A stretch of 36,840 nucleotides of DNA, taken from NCBI RefSeq assembly GCF_001317355.1, contig NZ_LKET01000067.1, positions 1 to 36,840 of the forward strand, given 5' to 3'. Within the stretch, counting starts at the first letter, position 1. Each line of letters opens with the position of its first letter. This document shows, piece after piece, positions 1 through 7,775 of this stretch. The position numbers and the translations under genes were made by a program. Source of the stretch: Oxobacter pfennigii. GTDB taxonomy: Bacteria > Bacillota > Clostridia > Clostridiales > Oxobacteraceae. Under the pieces are notes generated by a model, which was given only the letters and a program-made list of their open reading frames with translations, searched no databases and had not been told where the DNA came from.

Positions 1-172
1 CTTCTTTTAATTCATGGTTTGTTGAGCATTCTTCACGATAAGCTTTTATCCATATTGAAATACCTGATTTAGAAACTCCATATTCCTCAGATAAGCTTTT
101 TAAAGTACGTCCTTCTTCAAGATGAAGACGAACAATTTTGTTTTTGAATTCTTCTTCATAATACCTATTCAT
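1..172 (-). CDS. IS3-family transposase OrfA, N-terminal part (runs off the window)
   Basis: The visible 57 codons start at ATG 172, seven to eight bases after an AGAGGG ribosome site. The product begins MNRYYEEEFKNKIVRLHLEE and continues with a GRTLKSLSEEYGVSKSGI helix-turn-helix. This is the typical DNA-binding domain of IS3/IS150-type OrfA, which recognises the element's terminal repeats. OrfB, with the DDE catalytic domain, would lie beyond position 1 and cannot be seen. The family call is from recognition of the conserved N-terminal motif. Confidence 0.8.
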   Translation of the reverse strand, partial: MNRYYEEEFKNKIVRLHLEEGRTLKSLSEEYGVSKSGISIWIKAYREECSTNHELKE

Positions 173-227
173 CGTTATCCCTCTTTCTCTAATAAATTTA
201 TTATATCTATTAGACCGAGGTGTTACA
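1..227 (-). mobile_element. Terminal part of an IS3-family insertion sequence
   Basis: The segment holds the 5' part of a minus-strand transposase OrfA and about 55 bp of non-coding end sequence. The outer end is placed at about 227 because the plus strand there reads GGTGTTACA, so the element would begin TGTAACACC, fitting the TG...CA ends of IS3-group elements. Beyond that point an unrelated reading frame (a lysozyme-like protein) begins in mid-domain. The other end lies outside the window, so no target duplication can be checked. The exact boundary is inferred. Confidence 0.6.
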
Positions 228-764
228 ACTTCATTATACCGCTACAAAGTTAACTTGGCGTCCATTCGATACGGTGTCGACCCACGGGCAATATTAGCGA
301 TTATTTCACAAGAATCAAACTTTGGCGTGGGTGGATCAGTTGCAAGCACGAAAAACCTTATGCAAGTAGGGGGCGGAAGCTATCCCACAGTGTTAAGTGC
401 TTTGGAAGCTGGCGCAGCGCATTTCATGAATTGGAAACAATCAAAAGGAACGTATCCACAGGCACTCAGTTATTACAATTGCGGGGTAGCTCAGAATGCC
501 GACGGTTCCACCGCTGTCAGTTGCTCAGGTAATACGATTAGCCCATATGCGGCAGGGGCATTATTCCTGGCATTCAATGGGTTTTCCGGTTCGCTAGCCA
601 ATGGATATATAGGCTACCACCCGACGCTCAGCACACACTCGTACGCAACGGTAATGCACACCGCCACTCAAAATCCATCCTGCTATAGCCCAGGATACCT
701 TTGTGAAAATCGAAGTTTCCGTTACGGTGGAGGTTGTATGCAGATAAGCCAAATGAGTTTATAA
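228..764 (+). pseudogene. Lysozyme/transglycosylase-like protein, 5' end removed by the IS
   Basis: The frame is open from the IS junction at about 228 to the stop at 764. It contains VDPRAILAIISQESNFG, a transglycosylase SLT/lysozyme-like motif with the candidate catalytic Glu in SQES. It then has NLMQVGG and ALSYYNCG, which resemble the GLMQ and YN.G parts of that fold. A TTG at 255 could in principle start it, but it has no ribosome site and the frame is open upstream, so loss of the signal peptide and N-terminus by IS insertion is more likely. The C-terminal 20 residues are unlike the family and may reflect a late frameshift. Codon use is more GC-rich than in neighbours, suggesting a separate origin. 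It converges with the lipoprotein gene. Confidence 0.55.
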
Positions 765-787
765 AAGAGTTGTTAAACAAGTCAATA

Positions 788-830
788 AAATCGAGTAGAA
801 TAGGGCGGCAAGCCCCCTCCTACTCGATTT
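788..830. terminator. Bidirectional hairpin between convergent genes
   Basis: AAATCGAGTAG at 788-798 pairs with CTACTCGATTT at 820-830, giving an 11-bp perfect stem. It sits between the convergent lysozyme-like frame and the lipoprotein gene. The T run is short, so strength is uncertain. Confidence 0.6.
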
Positions 831-831
831 C

Positions 832-1377
832 CTATCTTTTCGGAGTGTCCGGTGTAAACGGTTCCGGTCCCCAATGATTGTCTTTGGGCCAAAAATATCC
901 TGCATTTCCAGCAAACGTTTCAGGTGTTACTAGCCAATAATCAGACATACTATCTTCATCCGCCTCAAATTTAATTCCATCGTTGTCCAATAAAAGTCCA
1001 AGTTCTTTAGTATTTAAGTCCATGTAAATTAGTAAAATCTTTGTATATCTTTTACGATCTTCAAGGGATAGACTATTAAACCCTTCAATTGTAATATGAA
1101 CAGGGGCTTTTACAAATTGCTGCAGTTCCGGTAGGCTGCCAGCTGTATTAGCCCCACCCCCATACTTATTCCAATTTACCGCGTAAATTTCTTCCAATTC
1201 TTCCAAACTGGTAAAAGGTATGTTTTCATTTGATACTTGGTTATCAGATTCTACTGACTGTTGTGGCTGTTGGTTAGCAGAATCCTGTGCTTCTTTAGAT
1301 AAATTAGCATTTGCAGAACAACCGGCGAGCAAGAAAACAATAACAATAGCAGCTACAAAACTTGTCCATTTCTTCAT
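832..1377 (-). CDS. Lipoprotein of unknown function
   Basis: The product has 181 residues from ATG 1377, which follows an AGGAG site by eight bases; a GTG at 1386 in the same frame overlaps that site and is less likely. Residues 1-20 form a lipoprotein signal (two lysines, a hydrophobic stretch, then LLAGC), so the mature protein should be anchored by its Cys to the outer face of the membrane. A Ser/Gln/Asn-rich linker of about 30 residues follows, then a small globular domain with no family I recognise. The gene has its own promoter (1436-1464) and ends at a shared hairpin terminator, so it appears to be a single transcription unit. Confidence 0.75.
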   Translation of the reverse strand: MKKWTSFVAAIVIVFLLAGCSANANLSKEAQDSANQQPQQSVESDNQVSNENIPFTSLEELEEIYAVNWNKYGGGANTAGSLPELQQFVKAPVHITIEGFNSLSLEDRKRYTKILLIYMDLNTKELGLLLDNDGIKFEADEDSMSDYWLVTPETFAGNAGYFWPKDNHWGPEPFTPDTPKR

Positions 1378-1435
1378 AATGTTCACTCCTAAGTAATATT
1401 TTTAAAACTCTGGAAACAAAAGCTTTATGTATTTA

Positions 1436-1464
1436 ATTATGAATGGAAATATCGGCAAATTCAA
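1436..1464 (-). promoter_or_regulatory. SigA-type promoter of the lipoprotein gene
   Basis: On the minus strand TTGAAT (1464-1459) is followed after exactly 17 bp by CATAAT (1441-1436). This places the start of transcription near 1429, about 50 bases before the ATG. Confidence 0.5.
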
Positions 1465-1766
1465 TATCCTTTTTCTGGGAATCATTCTGATAAAAATCTG
1501 CTCTAAAAAGGCCGAAAGGTCTTACTTCTTTGAACTTAAGGTCAGTGAGAAGCCCCTATTAATGAGCAAGTTCGAAATGCGTTTTGCTTCTTTGAATTTT
1601 GGTTAAGAGTATCAAGAGATATAGGGCACACTGTTTTCTTGATAAGCATCCAACCCAGCACAACTTTTAAAATGAAAAATGTTCAAAATTTTTTAAAAAT
1701 CAACCAAGGATTAGACACATTTCATGGATAATATGAAGTTAGTAAATAATAGTAGCAGGCGTTGAA
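1465..1766. other. Intergenic stretch without a recognisable gene
   Basis: I see no supported reading frame, RNA motif or strong hairpin in these 300 bp. It separates the lipoprotein promoter from a degraded small gene and may be decayed coding DNA, but no family can be recognised. Confidence 0.5.
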
Positions 1767-2091
1767 ATGAAAAAAGTCAGAATTTTAATTGCAACTGGCA
1801 TAATTGCCGCATTTGTTGTTCCTTTCTCAGTTTTTGCAGCAATATCCGATTTAACTGCCGCCAATCCGTAAGAAGATTTTTCGGTATCGATTTTTCAAAG
1901 CTCACGGAGCAGCAAATTACAGAAAAACATAAAAGAATTGCAGAAGGAAATGATAAACAGACTGGTATCTTACGGTATTATGCGGTATTATGACAAAAGA
2001 GCAGGGTGATGCAGAAGAGGGTATTTTTCCTCCCGGTCTTTCATATCCGTTTCTGTTGTATCTACAAAATGTAAATCAATATTGTTCTTAA
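1767..2091 (+). pseudogene. Frameshifted small secreted protein (DUF2680-like)
   Basis: ATG 1767 starts a clear signal peptide (MKKVRILIATGIIAAFVVPF, then SVFA) but the frame stops at 1869-1871. Switching frame restores RRFFGIDFSKLTEQQITEKH. A second shift in the A run near 1931-1934 gives KELQKEMINRLVSYGIMTKE after removal of one copy of a 10-bp tandem repeat (CGGTATTATG at 1973-1982 and 1983-1992). The composite, a signal peptide followed by LTEQQ...INRLVSYGIMTKEQ helices, resembles the DUF2680 small secreted proteins of Clostridia. At least three frame disruptions mark it as dead. The family assignment rests on pattern only. Confidence 0.6.
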
Positions 2092-2118
2092 AAATATATA
2101 AAAAGGAGGCTATTTAAG

Positions 2119-2406
2119 ATGATTACTAACACTCTTATGCTAAAGCTAAAAGAAAGAAACAGCGACAACATAAAAAAAGCCCAGGAAGTGCTTCTTGGCA
2201 TGAAGGGAAAAATCCCCGAGCTATTGGATGTCGAGGCTAAAATCAATATAAGGAGCACTGCCATGTCCTATGATATTCTGCTAATTACAAAATTTAATTC
2301 CATGGCGGATTTTGAAAGTTACATATCCCATCCTGTACATGTTGAGGTTTCAAAATATGTAGGTGAAGTGTTGGAAACAGGAGCCGCCGTCTGCTACGAA
2401 TCTTAA
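2119..2406 (+). CDS. Dabb-domain (stress-responsive alpha/beta barrel) protein
   Basis: This 95-residue protein starts at ATG 2119 after an AAAAGGAGG ribosome site. Its beta-alpha-beta pattern (TNTLMLKLKER, a helix with KAQEVLLGMKGKIPELL, then YDILLITKFNSMADFESY, ending HPVHVEVSKYVGEVLE) matches the Dabb/ferredoxin-like fold, which usually dimerises. The HP..V..YV segment is typical of the family. Members bind or process small molecules in varied pathways, so no substrate can be assigned. It is convergent with the EAL gene, with only 7 bp between the two stops, and appears monocistronic. Confidence 0.8.
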   Translation: MITNTLMLKLKERNSDNIKKAQEVLLGMKGKIPELLDVEAKINIRSTAMSYDILLITKFNSMADFESYISHPVHVEVSKYVGEVLETGAAVCYES

Positions 2407-2413
2407 AATGCTT

Positions 2414-3679
2414 TTATTTGGCGGAATCCGTTCTTATATTGAAGTCCATGCACAGTATGTATTTTTTATTTTCTATGTTTTTAAAGGGCTTTGAGAAGGT
2501 TACACATAGGCTTCCTGTTGCCAGCGATATGTACGGTTCCGTCAAATACTTGCCCAGGCCGGCATCATGAAGATAGTAATAATATTTTTTCATGGAATGA
2601 TCCGTTCCGATTTCTGCCGGCTGAAAGAACATATTTGTATCTTCACCATAGTATGAGCATATGGTTTCACTGACCTGTATGCCCTTTTCATCCAGGACAT
2701 ACAGGCATTCCACATTTTCATTTTCCTTCAGCCTTTCAATTAGCTTTCTATGAAATTCTGCCATGGGTGTTGATTTTAGCCTTTTTATGGTATTATTTAT
2801 TGCCGATAAAATCCTCTTTTCGTCCTGCCTGTCCTTTTTTATGGCTTTATCCATATGAACCTTAAAATTATCTGCCAAATCTTCTATCCTGTCATGGATA
2901 AACGCCGGCAGCTCGTTGTTTATGCTTATCGGTTTTGAAAAATAATAGCCCTGTATCATATTTCCGCCCAATTCCATCACTTCAATAGCCTCTTCTTCCG
3001 TCTCCACCCCTTCTGCAATTACAAGGGCTCCTATTTTATTGGACAGGGTGTTTAGAGACCTGAATATCTCCTGTTTGTAATAATTATCATAAATGCTTCG
3101 GATTAAGGATATATCTATTTTTATAATATCGGGCCTGGCAACAGGTATCCTGTCCAGGTTTGAAAATCCTGCTCCCACATCGTCCAAGGCGATTAAAAAA
3201 CCGAGTTTTCTGTAAGTATCTATGAATCTCTTCAAGGCATTGGTGTCTTTTACTTTGGATTCGTTTATTTCAATTACTATGCTCCCCGGATTGATACTCT
3301 GCCTTTTAACCTGGTTTATCAAATATTCAGACCCAACCACCTTTTCTAAAATTGAAGCGTCGATGTTTAAAAACAAAAGCATGTCTTTGTTTTTATCATA
3401 AATATCCTTGAAGGCTTCCAAAACCTTTTCCCTACAAACCCTGTCAAGCTCAATGATCAAGTTAATCTCTGCCGCGGCATAAAAGAGCATTTCTGGCTCT
3501 ATAATTTCATTATTCTTTATGTTGATTCCACGAATCAATCCTTCCAATCCGCAGATTCTCTTTTGATTTATGGATACTATGGGCTGGAATTGCACCTTTA
3601 ATTTCTTTTGGTTTATTATATCTATTATATTGAAGGCTTCCTGATTATTCTTGATATAACTGTCGTATACAACCTGCAT
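2414..3679 (-). CDS. EAL-domain c-di-GMP phosphodiesterase with YkuI-like C-terminal sensor
   Basis: The product has 421 residues from ATG 3679; an in-frame TTG lies one codon upstream and the ribosome site is GGCGGGGGG. Residues about 20-260 form an EAL domain that should hydrolyse cyclic di-GMP to pGpG. The key motifs are present: EGLIR (the E-x-L-x-R signature with Gly in place of Ala), LNIDAS, INES, ALDDVGAGFSN, KIDISLI, AEGVE and QGYYFSKPI. This suggests an active enzyme. Residues about 285-420 resemble the YkuI C-terminal PAS/Cache-like ligand domain (LYVLDEKGIQVSE). No membrane segment is seen, so it is probably cytoplasmic. It is a single-gene unit whose leader carries a terminator-like hairpin. 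Confidence 0.85.
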   Translation of the reverse strand: MQVVYDSYIKNNQEAFNIIDIINQKKLKVQFQPIVSINQKRICGLEGLIRGINIKNNEIIEPEMLFYAAAEINLIIELDRVCREKVLEAFKDIYDKNKDMLLFLNIDASILEKVVGSEYLINQVKRQSINPGSIVIEINESKVKDTNALKRFIDTYRKLGFLIALDDVGAGFSNLDRIPVARPDIIKIDISLIRSIYDNYYKQEIFRSLNTLSNKIGALVIAEGVETEEEAIEVMELGGNMIQGYYFSKPISINNELPAFIHDRIEDLADNFKVHMDKAIKKDRQDEKRILSAINNTIKRLKSTPMAEFHRKLIERLKENENVECLYVLDEKGIQVSETICSYYGEDTNMFFQPAEIGTDHSMKKYYYYLHDAGLGKYLTEPYISLATGSLCVTFSKPFKNIENKKYILCMDFNIRTDSAK

Positions 3680-3705
3680 CAATAAACCCCCCGCCTAAAA
3701 ATAAA

Positions 3706-3752
3706 AGCCTTCAGAAAAGCAAAAACCGTTTGTCTGCTTTTTTCTAAAGGCT
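3706..3752 (-). promoter_or_regulatory. Terminator-like hairpin in the leader of the EAL gene
   Basis: In the minus-strand transcript AGCCTTTAGAAAAAAGC (3752-3736) pairs with GCTTTTCTGAAGGCT (3720-3706), and the stem is followed by TTTTATTTTT just before the Shine-Dalgarno sequence. No minus-strand gene lies upstream, so it cannot serve an upstream terminator role. It may be an attenuator. A 29-codon frame starting at an ATG near 3783 runs through it but lacks a convincing ribosome site. Confidence 0.45.
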
Positions 3753-3804
3753 CCATTGCCAATAACTTTTACTTCCTTATGCATTTTTATGAATAATTAT
3801 TATA

Positions 3805-3833
3805 ATTCTACTAATTAAAAATCAAAATATCAA
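3805..3833 (-). promoter_or_regulatory. Promoter of the EAL gene
   Basis: TTGATA (3833-3828), 17-bp spacer and TAGAAT (3810-3805) on the minus strand. A start near 3798 would give a leader of about 120 nt that includes the hairpin at 3706-3752. Confidence 0.5.
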
Positions 3834-3994
3834 TGTTTTTCTGCAGGTTTTTTTAACAACTGACATACTGACCTATTAATGCCGCAGATCAAATATGCTG
3901 AATTGTTCCTGGCATACAGTTTTAATAAAGGTATATCCCAGTCTTTTTTTACCTTTCCCGGAAAGACAGGCAACAGACAAGGAATGTATTTTAT

Positions 3995-4023
3995 TTGCAG
4001 TTTCATTCTGCTCACGATATAAT
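3995..4023 (+). promoter_or_regulatory. Promoter of the MerR-family gene
   Basis: TTGCAG at 3995-4000, 17-bp spacer and TATAAT at 4018-4023. The spacer has normal length rather than the 19 bp of MerR-activated promoters, so this is probably the constitutive or self-repressed promoter of the regulator. Transcription should start near 4030. Confidence 0.55.
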
Positions 4024-4046
4024 TACTGATTATAGAGGTGATGCGT

Positions 4047-4862
4047 ATGTTCAAAATAGGCGAGTTCTCCAAATTAACGCAAGTATCAATCCGAATGCTA
4101 AGATACTATGATGAAACAGGATTGCTGAAACCTGCCGCAATAGATAAGTTTACAAATTACAGGCTATACTCTGTAGAGCAAATTCCTGTTTTGAATAAAA
4201 TAATATTCCTGCGGGATTTAGGGTTTAACATTTCTGAAATTGCGCTTGCCCTTAATCATTGGAATGACGAATTTATAACTGATCAGCTTGATAATAAGCG
4301 CCTGGAAATTGAGAGCACAATTAAAGCCGAACAGTATAAACTATCTAAAATTGAGCTGGCCAAAAGAGATATTCTGCAGGAAAGGATAACGCTACACTGC
4401 AATGTTTCCATTAAATCTACACCCAGTTGCCAGGTGTTTTCTTTAAGGCGAATTGTCCGTGATTATTATGCCGAGGGACAATTGTGGGAAGAGATGTCGG
4501 CTTTTGCAGGCCAAAATAATATACCCATTTCAAACAGTACCTTTACCATCTATCACGACACAGATTATAGGGAAACAGACGTTGACATTGAAATATGCGC
4601 TCCCGTGGCCCGAATAGGGAAGGATATTTGCGGTTTCACCTATCGGAATACGGAACCTGTGCCAATTATGGCATGCACTATGGTATATGGGCCCTTTGAA
4701 AACATTGGGAGCGCGTATCTTGCCTTTGCAAAATGGCTGCAAGAGCATAGTCAATATAAAATGAGCGGACAGAGCAGGCAAATTGTCCACCGCGGGCCGT
4801 GGAACGAGGAAAATCCTGATAAATACCTGACCGAAATCCAAATACCATTAGAAAAGATGTAA
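4047..4862 (+). CDS. MerR-family regulator with GyrI-like effector domain
   Basis: The product has 271 residues from ATG 4047, eight bases after AGAGG; GTG 4038 and ATG 4041 in frame lie on or too near that site. Residues 1-70 are a MerR winged helix (MFKIGEFSKLTQVSIRMLRY, then YDETGLLKP and YRLYSVEQI). A linking helix of about 45 residues follows. Residues about 115-271 resemble the AraC effector-binding/GyrI-like domain of BmrR-type regulators, which bind lipophilic cations or drugs. Such proteins usually activate efflux or detoxification genes, but no transporter is adjacent. The downstream trmO-like gene is separated by a terminator and a start-proximal gap, so its target is unknown. Confidence 0.85.
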   Translation: MFKIGEFSKLTQVSIRMLRYYDETGLLKPAAIDKFTNYRLYSVEQIPVLNKIIFLRDLGFNISEIALALNHWNDEFITDQLDNKRLEIESTIKAEQYKLSKIELAKRDILQERITLHCNVSIKSTPSCQVFSLRRIVRDYYAEGQLWEEMSAFAGQNNIPISNSTFTIYHDTDYRETDVDIEICAPVARIGKDICGFTYRNTEPVPIMACTMVYGPFENIGSAYLAFAKWLQEHSQYKMSGQSRQIVHRGPWNEENPDKYLTEIQIPLEKM

Positions 4863-4865
4863 TAT

Positions 4866-4900
4866 AAAGCGTTTTGCAGATTTTTGCAGGACGCTTTTTT
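4866..4900 (+). terminator. Rho-independent terminator after the MerR gene
   Basis: AAAGCGT (4866-4872) pairs with ACGCTTT (4891-4897) and the T run continues to 4900. It separates the MerR gene from the following trmO-like gene. Confidence 0.65.
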
Positions 4901-4977
4901 GCTGTTGACTCTCACATGATGTGAAGGTTTACACTGAACTTACAGATAAATCAAAATTTATTATGGAGGTATGCATT

Positions 4978-5454
4978 ATGCAGAATTTTCAAGTACACCC
5001 TATCGGCAAAATCAACGTAAACGACGACGGAATGTTCATCGAACTTGAGCCAAAATATATCCCTGCACTGCAGGCATTAGACGGATTCAGCCATATAAAT
5101 GTTATCTGGTGGTTCAGTGACTTTGACAGTGAGGAAATGAGAAATGTATTTGAAGCGCCCCAGCCGTATAAAAAGGCTCCGCCTTTAATGGGTATATTTG
5201 CCACAAGGTCGCCGATCCGCCCAAATCCTATCGCGTTAACTACGGCACAGGTTATTTATGCCGACTTCTCAAAAGGCATCATCCAAATTGCCTATATTGA
5301 CGCTAATAACGGAACGCCTGTGCTTGACATAAAGCCGTATACGCCAAGCCTTGACAGGGTTGAAAATCCCGGCGTGCCGGAATGGTGCAGACATTGGCCC
5401 AAAAGTTTGGACCAATCTGAAAACTTTGATTGGGAAAATGAATTTAATTTTTAA
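4978..5454 (+). CDS. trmO: TsaA/TrmO-type tRNA-modifying methyltransferase
   Basis: The product has 158 residues from ATG 4978, eight bases after GGAGG (4965-4969); an upstream in-frame GTG at 4921 has no good site. It is a single TsaA domain, a beta-barrel SAM-binding fold. In E. coli TrmO this fold N6-methylates the threonylcarbamoyl-adenosine at position 37 of certain tRNAs. Motifs seen are VHPIGKI, INVIWWFSDFD, GIFATRSPIRPNPIAL and LDIKPYTPSLD. It lacks the extra C-terminal domain of the E. coli protein, as short Clostridia and archaeal members do. Some short homologues have been annotated only as TsaA-domain proteins, so the precise tRNA target is inferred. Confidence 0.8.
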   Translation: MQNFQVHPIGKINVNDDGMFIELEPKYIPALQALDGFSHINVIWWFSDFDSEEMRNVFEAPQPYKKAPPLMGIFATRSPIRPNPIALTTAQVIYADFSKGIIQIAYIDANNGTPVLDIKPYTPSLDRVENPGVPEWCRHWPKSLDQSENFDWENEFNF

Positions 5455-5520
5455 TATTCCGGCATAAGCAGATAAGACAAAATTCAAACTGCTGGCCGTA
5501 CTATGAGTTTCGTGTATTTA

Positions 5521-5550
5521 AAAAGGCTGCAATTTTGTATGCAGCCTCTT
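5521..5550. terminator. Bidirectional terminator between trmO-like gene and first GPH carrier
   Basis: AGGCTGCA (5524-5531) pairs with TGCAGCCT (5540-5547). On the minus strand the stem is followed by TTTTTAAAT, and on the plus strand by CTTTAAT. It sits between convergent genes. Confidence 0.7.
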
Positions 5551-5568
5551 TAATATGAATCTTTTATA

Positions 5569-6963
5569 CTACACGGCCTGAATCTTTCTCCTGTCGATTT
5601 CAGCCTGGTAACCTTCAATCTTTTCTCTGGTGAGCCTGTATCCAAATGCTATGATCAATGCGCCCACCAATGCAAAGAGGCCGGGAATAAAGGTAAATAC
5701 GTTTACAACGGCGTTTTTAAGCTCCATCGTGGCTGTAGCCGGGTCTGCTCCCGAGACAAAGCCTGCGGCGGCAAGGACTATGGGAATTACGGTACCCCTC
5801 GATATGATGGCAACCTTTAAGGATAAGGTCATCAAGCCCATGATAAAGGCAGAGGCATTTTTGCCTGTCTTCCATTCGCTGTATACGACAACATCGGAAT
5901 ACAAAGCAACGGTAACGGCTGTCAAAAGCCCTAAGAACAGTCTAACGACCGTGATAACTACAAAGAACAGCACAATATTCATGGCGACGAATTTACAGAG
6001 TATAAGGGATCCGGCCAGTCCGAACATTCCTACTATAACAGAAGTCCTGTTGGTCAATACCTTGGCTACTCTTGCGCTGAAATATGCTCCAATTAACTGC
6101 CCTACGGCGCCTATTAAAAGATACAAGGGCAACAGCGCCATGTTTTGTGCCACATAGGTGAAGTAATATGCGGCGGAGGCTGTCATTACAAAGCTGGTCA
6201 TGCTTCTGAAAAAATCGCCTATCAGCAATGCGATAAGATGGGGATTTTGAAATACCATTTTAAGCATGACGCTGACCGGAACCTTTTCAACCTTAGGAGC
6301 TTCTTTTGCAACGGTGTTAACCTCCGTTGACGTCTCTTCATATCCGTCGGTTATTTTAAATACTATCCAGTAACCGCACATCATTAAAAATGCCATGAGT
6401 CCTGCAAGAAGAGTGTATCCTAATGTTTCATTTCTGGTGATGGTTCCTAAGAATATTGCTAGAGGTGAAGCGATATATGAGAAGAATATGCCTGAAAGAC
6501 TGGAATAGGTAGCGCGCCTTGATGCCAAAAATCCGCGCTCTTCGGGATTGTTCGCAAGTACCGATATCAATGAGAGATTTGCAACCCAGGGTATATTCCA
6601 TGCTATATGACTTAAAATAAATCCGGCGCATACGATTGCTGCGGCAACAGGTTCGGGTCCTATTCTCGTGTACTGGAATGCATAAAGGATAACGACTACA
6701 GGGGGGGCAATTAGCATCCAGGAACGGTTGCGCCCCCATTTTAACGGCTTGGTACCGCTTATAATGGCACCGTAGAAAGGCGATAAGGCGGCATCGGCAA
6801 TACTTGTCACCGAGCCTATGATTGCAACCATGGGAAGTGAATATTTTGCTACGTTGGTCAAGAAGAATACAAATAATATAGTTTCAACGCTGGCCATTAA
6901 TGAGAAACCAAGGTCGCCTATGCCATAAAGGTTCTTTATAGCCTTGCTTAATGGTTTTTTCAT
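5569..6963 (-). CDS. GPH-family carrier, paralogue 1 of the cluster (MelB-like MFS)
   Basis: The product has 464 residues from ATG 6963, after GAGGAGG. It is a 12-segment membrane carrier of the glycoside-pentoside-hexuronide:cation family (MFS_2). The family loop WGRNRSWMLIAPP between segments 2 and 3 is clear, as is IADAALSPFYGAI in segment 2. Compared with MelB from memory, the first cation-binding Asp is kept (ADAALSP). The second is replaced by Ser and the third (MDIPF in MelB) by Asn (WNIPW). It is a single transcription unit with its own promoter (7123-7151) and a terminator shared with the opposite gene. No glycosidase is nearby, so the substrate is unknown. It differs from the other paralogues by a TETS-type rather than TG linker after residue 210. 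Confidence 0.85.
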   Translation of the reverse strand: MKKPLSKAIKNLYGIGDLGFSLMASVETILFVFFLTNVAKYSLPMVAIIGSVTSIADAALSPFYGAIISGTKPLKWGRNRSWMLIAPPVVVILYAFQYTRIGPEPVAAAIVCAGFILSHIAWNIPWVANLSLISVLANNPEERGFLASRRATYSSLSGIFFSYIASPLAIFLGTITRNETLGYTLLAGLMAFLMMCGYWIVFKITDGYEETSTEVNTVAKEAPKVEKVPVSVMLKMVFQNPHLIALLIGDFFRSMTSFVMTASAAYYFTYVAQNMALLPLYLLIGAVGQLIGAYFSARVAKVLTNRTSVIVGMFGLAGSLILCKFVAMNIVLFFVVITVVRLFLGLLTAVTVALYSDVVVYSEWKTGKNASAFIMGLMTLSLKVAIISRGTVIPIVLAAAGFVSGADPATATMELKNAVVNVFTFIPGLFALVGALIIAFGYRLTREKIEGYQAEIDRRKIQAV

Positions 6964-7122
6964 ATAAAAACCTCCTCAATATTTTTTTCCTCTAAACCTA
7001 CTTTCACTCCCGGCTAAAGCTGGGTGTTTTCCCTTGTATACCTTAAATTCATAAGTTAGATTTTTACCCTATCATCACCTCTTATTAATGTTAATTTTCT
7101 GTAAATTCAGTTGACCAATTCA

Positions 7123-7152
7123 ATTATACAACCTTTGTATTAATTTTACAAT
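7123..7152 (-). promoter_or_regulatory. Promoter and candidate operator of GPH carrier 1
   Basis: TTGTAA (7151-7146), 17-bp spacer and TATAAT (7128-7123) on the minus strand form a strong promoter with a leader of about 150 nt. The -35 box lies in the imperfect palindrome ATTGTAAAATTAATACAAA (7152-7134), which is also found upstream of three other GPH genes. Confidence 0.65.
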
Positions 7153-7172
7153 TATTGTGTTTTTATATCGAG

Positions 7173-7206
7173 ATAAAAAAAATGAGCCCAATGGGCACAT
7201 TTTTAT
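7173..7206 (-). terminator. Terminator of the YeiH-ChrA-ChrA operon
   Basis: On the minus strand ATGTGCCC and GGGCTCAT flank ATT and are followed by eight T residues. The hairpin lies a few bases after the second ChrA stop codon. Confidence 0.75.
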
Positions 7207-7211
7207 CTCTT

Positions 7212-7775
7212 TTATATCAGGCTGTAAATAATCCCGCCGGCAATACCTGCTCCGAGCATGACAAATGTAGGATTTATTTTGATTTTTTTTAAAGAGAAAA
7301 TACAAGCCGCAATTAGAGCTACCGAAACAAAATCAATATCGCCGATGTCATGGGAAACCGCCTCCCCATTCCATAGCGTGTTCACCGTTATGGCAAAGCC
7401 TGCCGATGCAATCATTCCGACGACGGCCGGATGCAGGCTTTTAAGAACACCCTGGACATACTTCAGGTTTTTGTATTTCCTGTACAGGATTGCAAGCAGC
7501 AAAACTATAGCACAGGATGGCAGGATACAGCCAACCGTTGCAATAACCGCTCCCCAAATTCCGGCAATGCGTATGCCTACAAAGGTAGCGGAGTTTATTG
7601 CAATAGGACCGGGCGTCATTTGGGAGATGGTAATGACATTGGCGAATTCGTCCATATTCAGCCAGCCGTAGGTATCAACCACCTGATTCTGTATAAGGGG
7701 CATTGCGGCGTAACCGCCGCCAATACTTAAAAGCCCTATCTGGAAGAAAGCCCAAAACAGCTTAAGATATATCAT
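7212..7775 (-). CDS. ChrA-family half-size anion transporter, second subunit
   Basis: The product has 187 residues from ATG 7775, after AAAGGACG. It is a single ChrA domain with about six membrane segments. It carries the family motifs LLSIGGGYAAMPLIQ near the N-terminus and ISQMTPGPIAINSATFVG at about residues 50-67. Half-size ChrA proteins occur in pairs encoded head to tail and are thought to work as heterodimers exporting chromate or a related oxyanion. Its start overlaps the upstream ChrA gene by 14 bp, so translation is probably coupled. The linkage to a YeiH-type exporter hints at sulfur-oxyanion transport rather than chromate, but this is inference. Confidence 0.85.
   Translation of the reverse strand: MIYLKLFWAFFQIGLLSIGGGYAAMPLIQNQVVDTYGWLNMDEFANVITISQMTPGPIAINSATFVGIRIAGIWGAVIATVGCILPSCAIVLLLAILYRKYKNLKYVQGVLKSLHPAVVGMIASAGFAITVNTLWNGEAVSHDIGDIDFVSVALIAACIFSLKKIKINPTFVMLGAGIAGGIIYSLI

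Noticed and set aside
3706-3833. c-di-GMP (GEMM) riboswitch upstream of the EAL gene
   Set aside because: The conserved GEMM core sequences were not seen; only a terminator-like hairpin is supported.
3830-4072. 80-codon minus-strand open frame between the EAL and MerR genes
   Set aside because: It overlaps the MerR promoter and start, lacks a convincing ribosome site and shows no recognisable domain.
5630-6157. Long plus-strand frames opposite the GPH carriers
   Set aside because: Similar antisense frames recur at the same place in each paralogue (also near 12620, 14462, 16099 and 17920), which follows from carrier codon composition, and none has a ribosome site.
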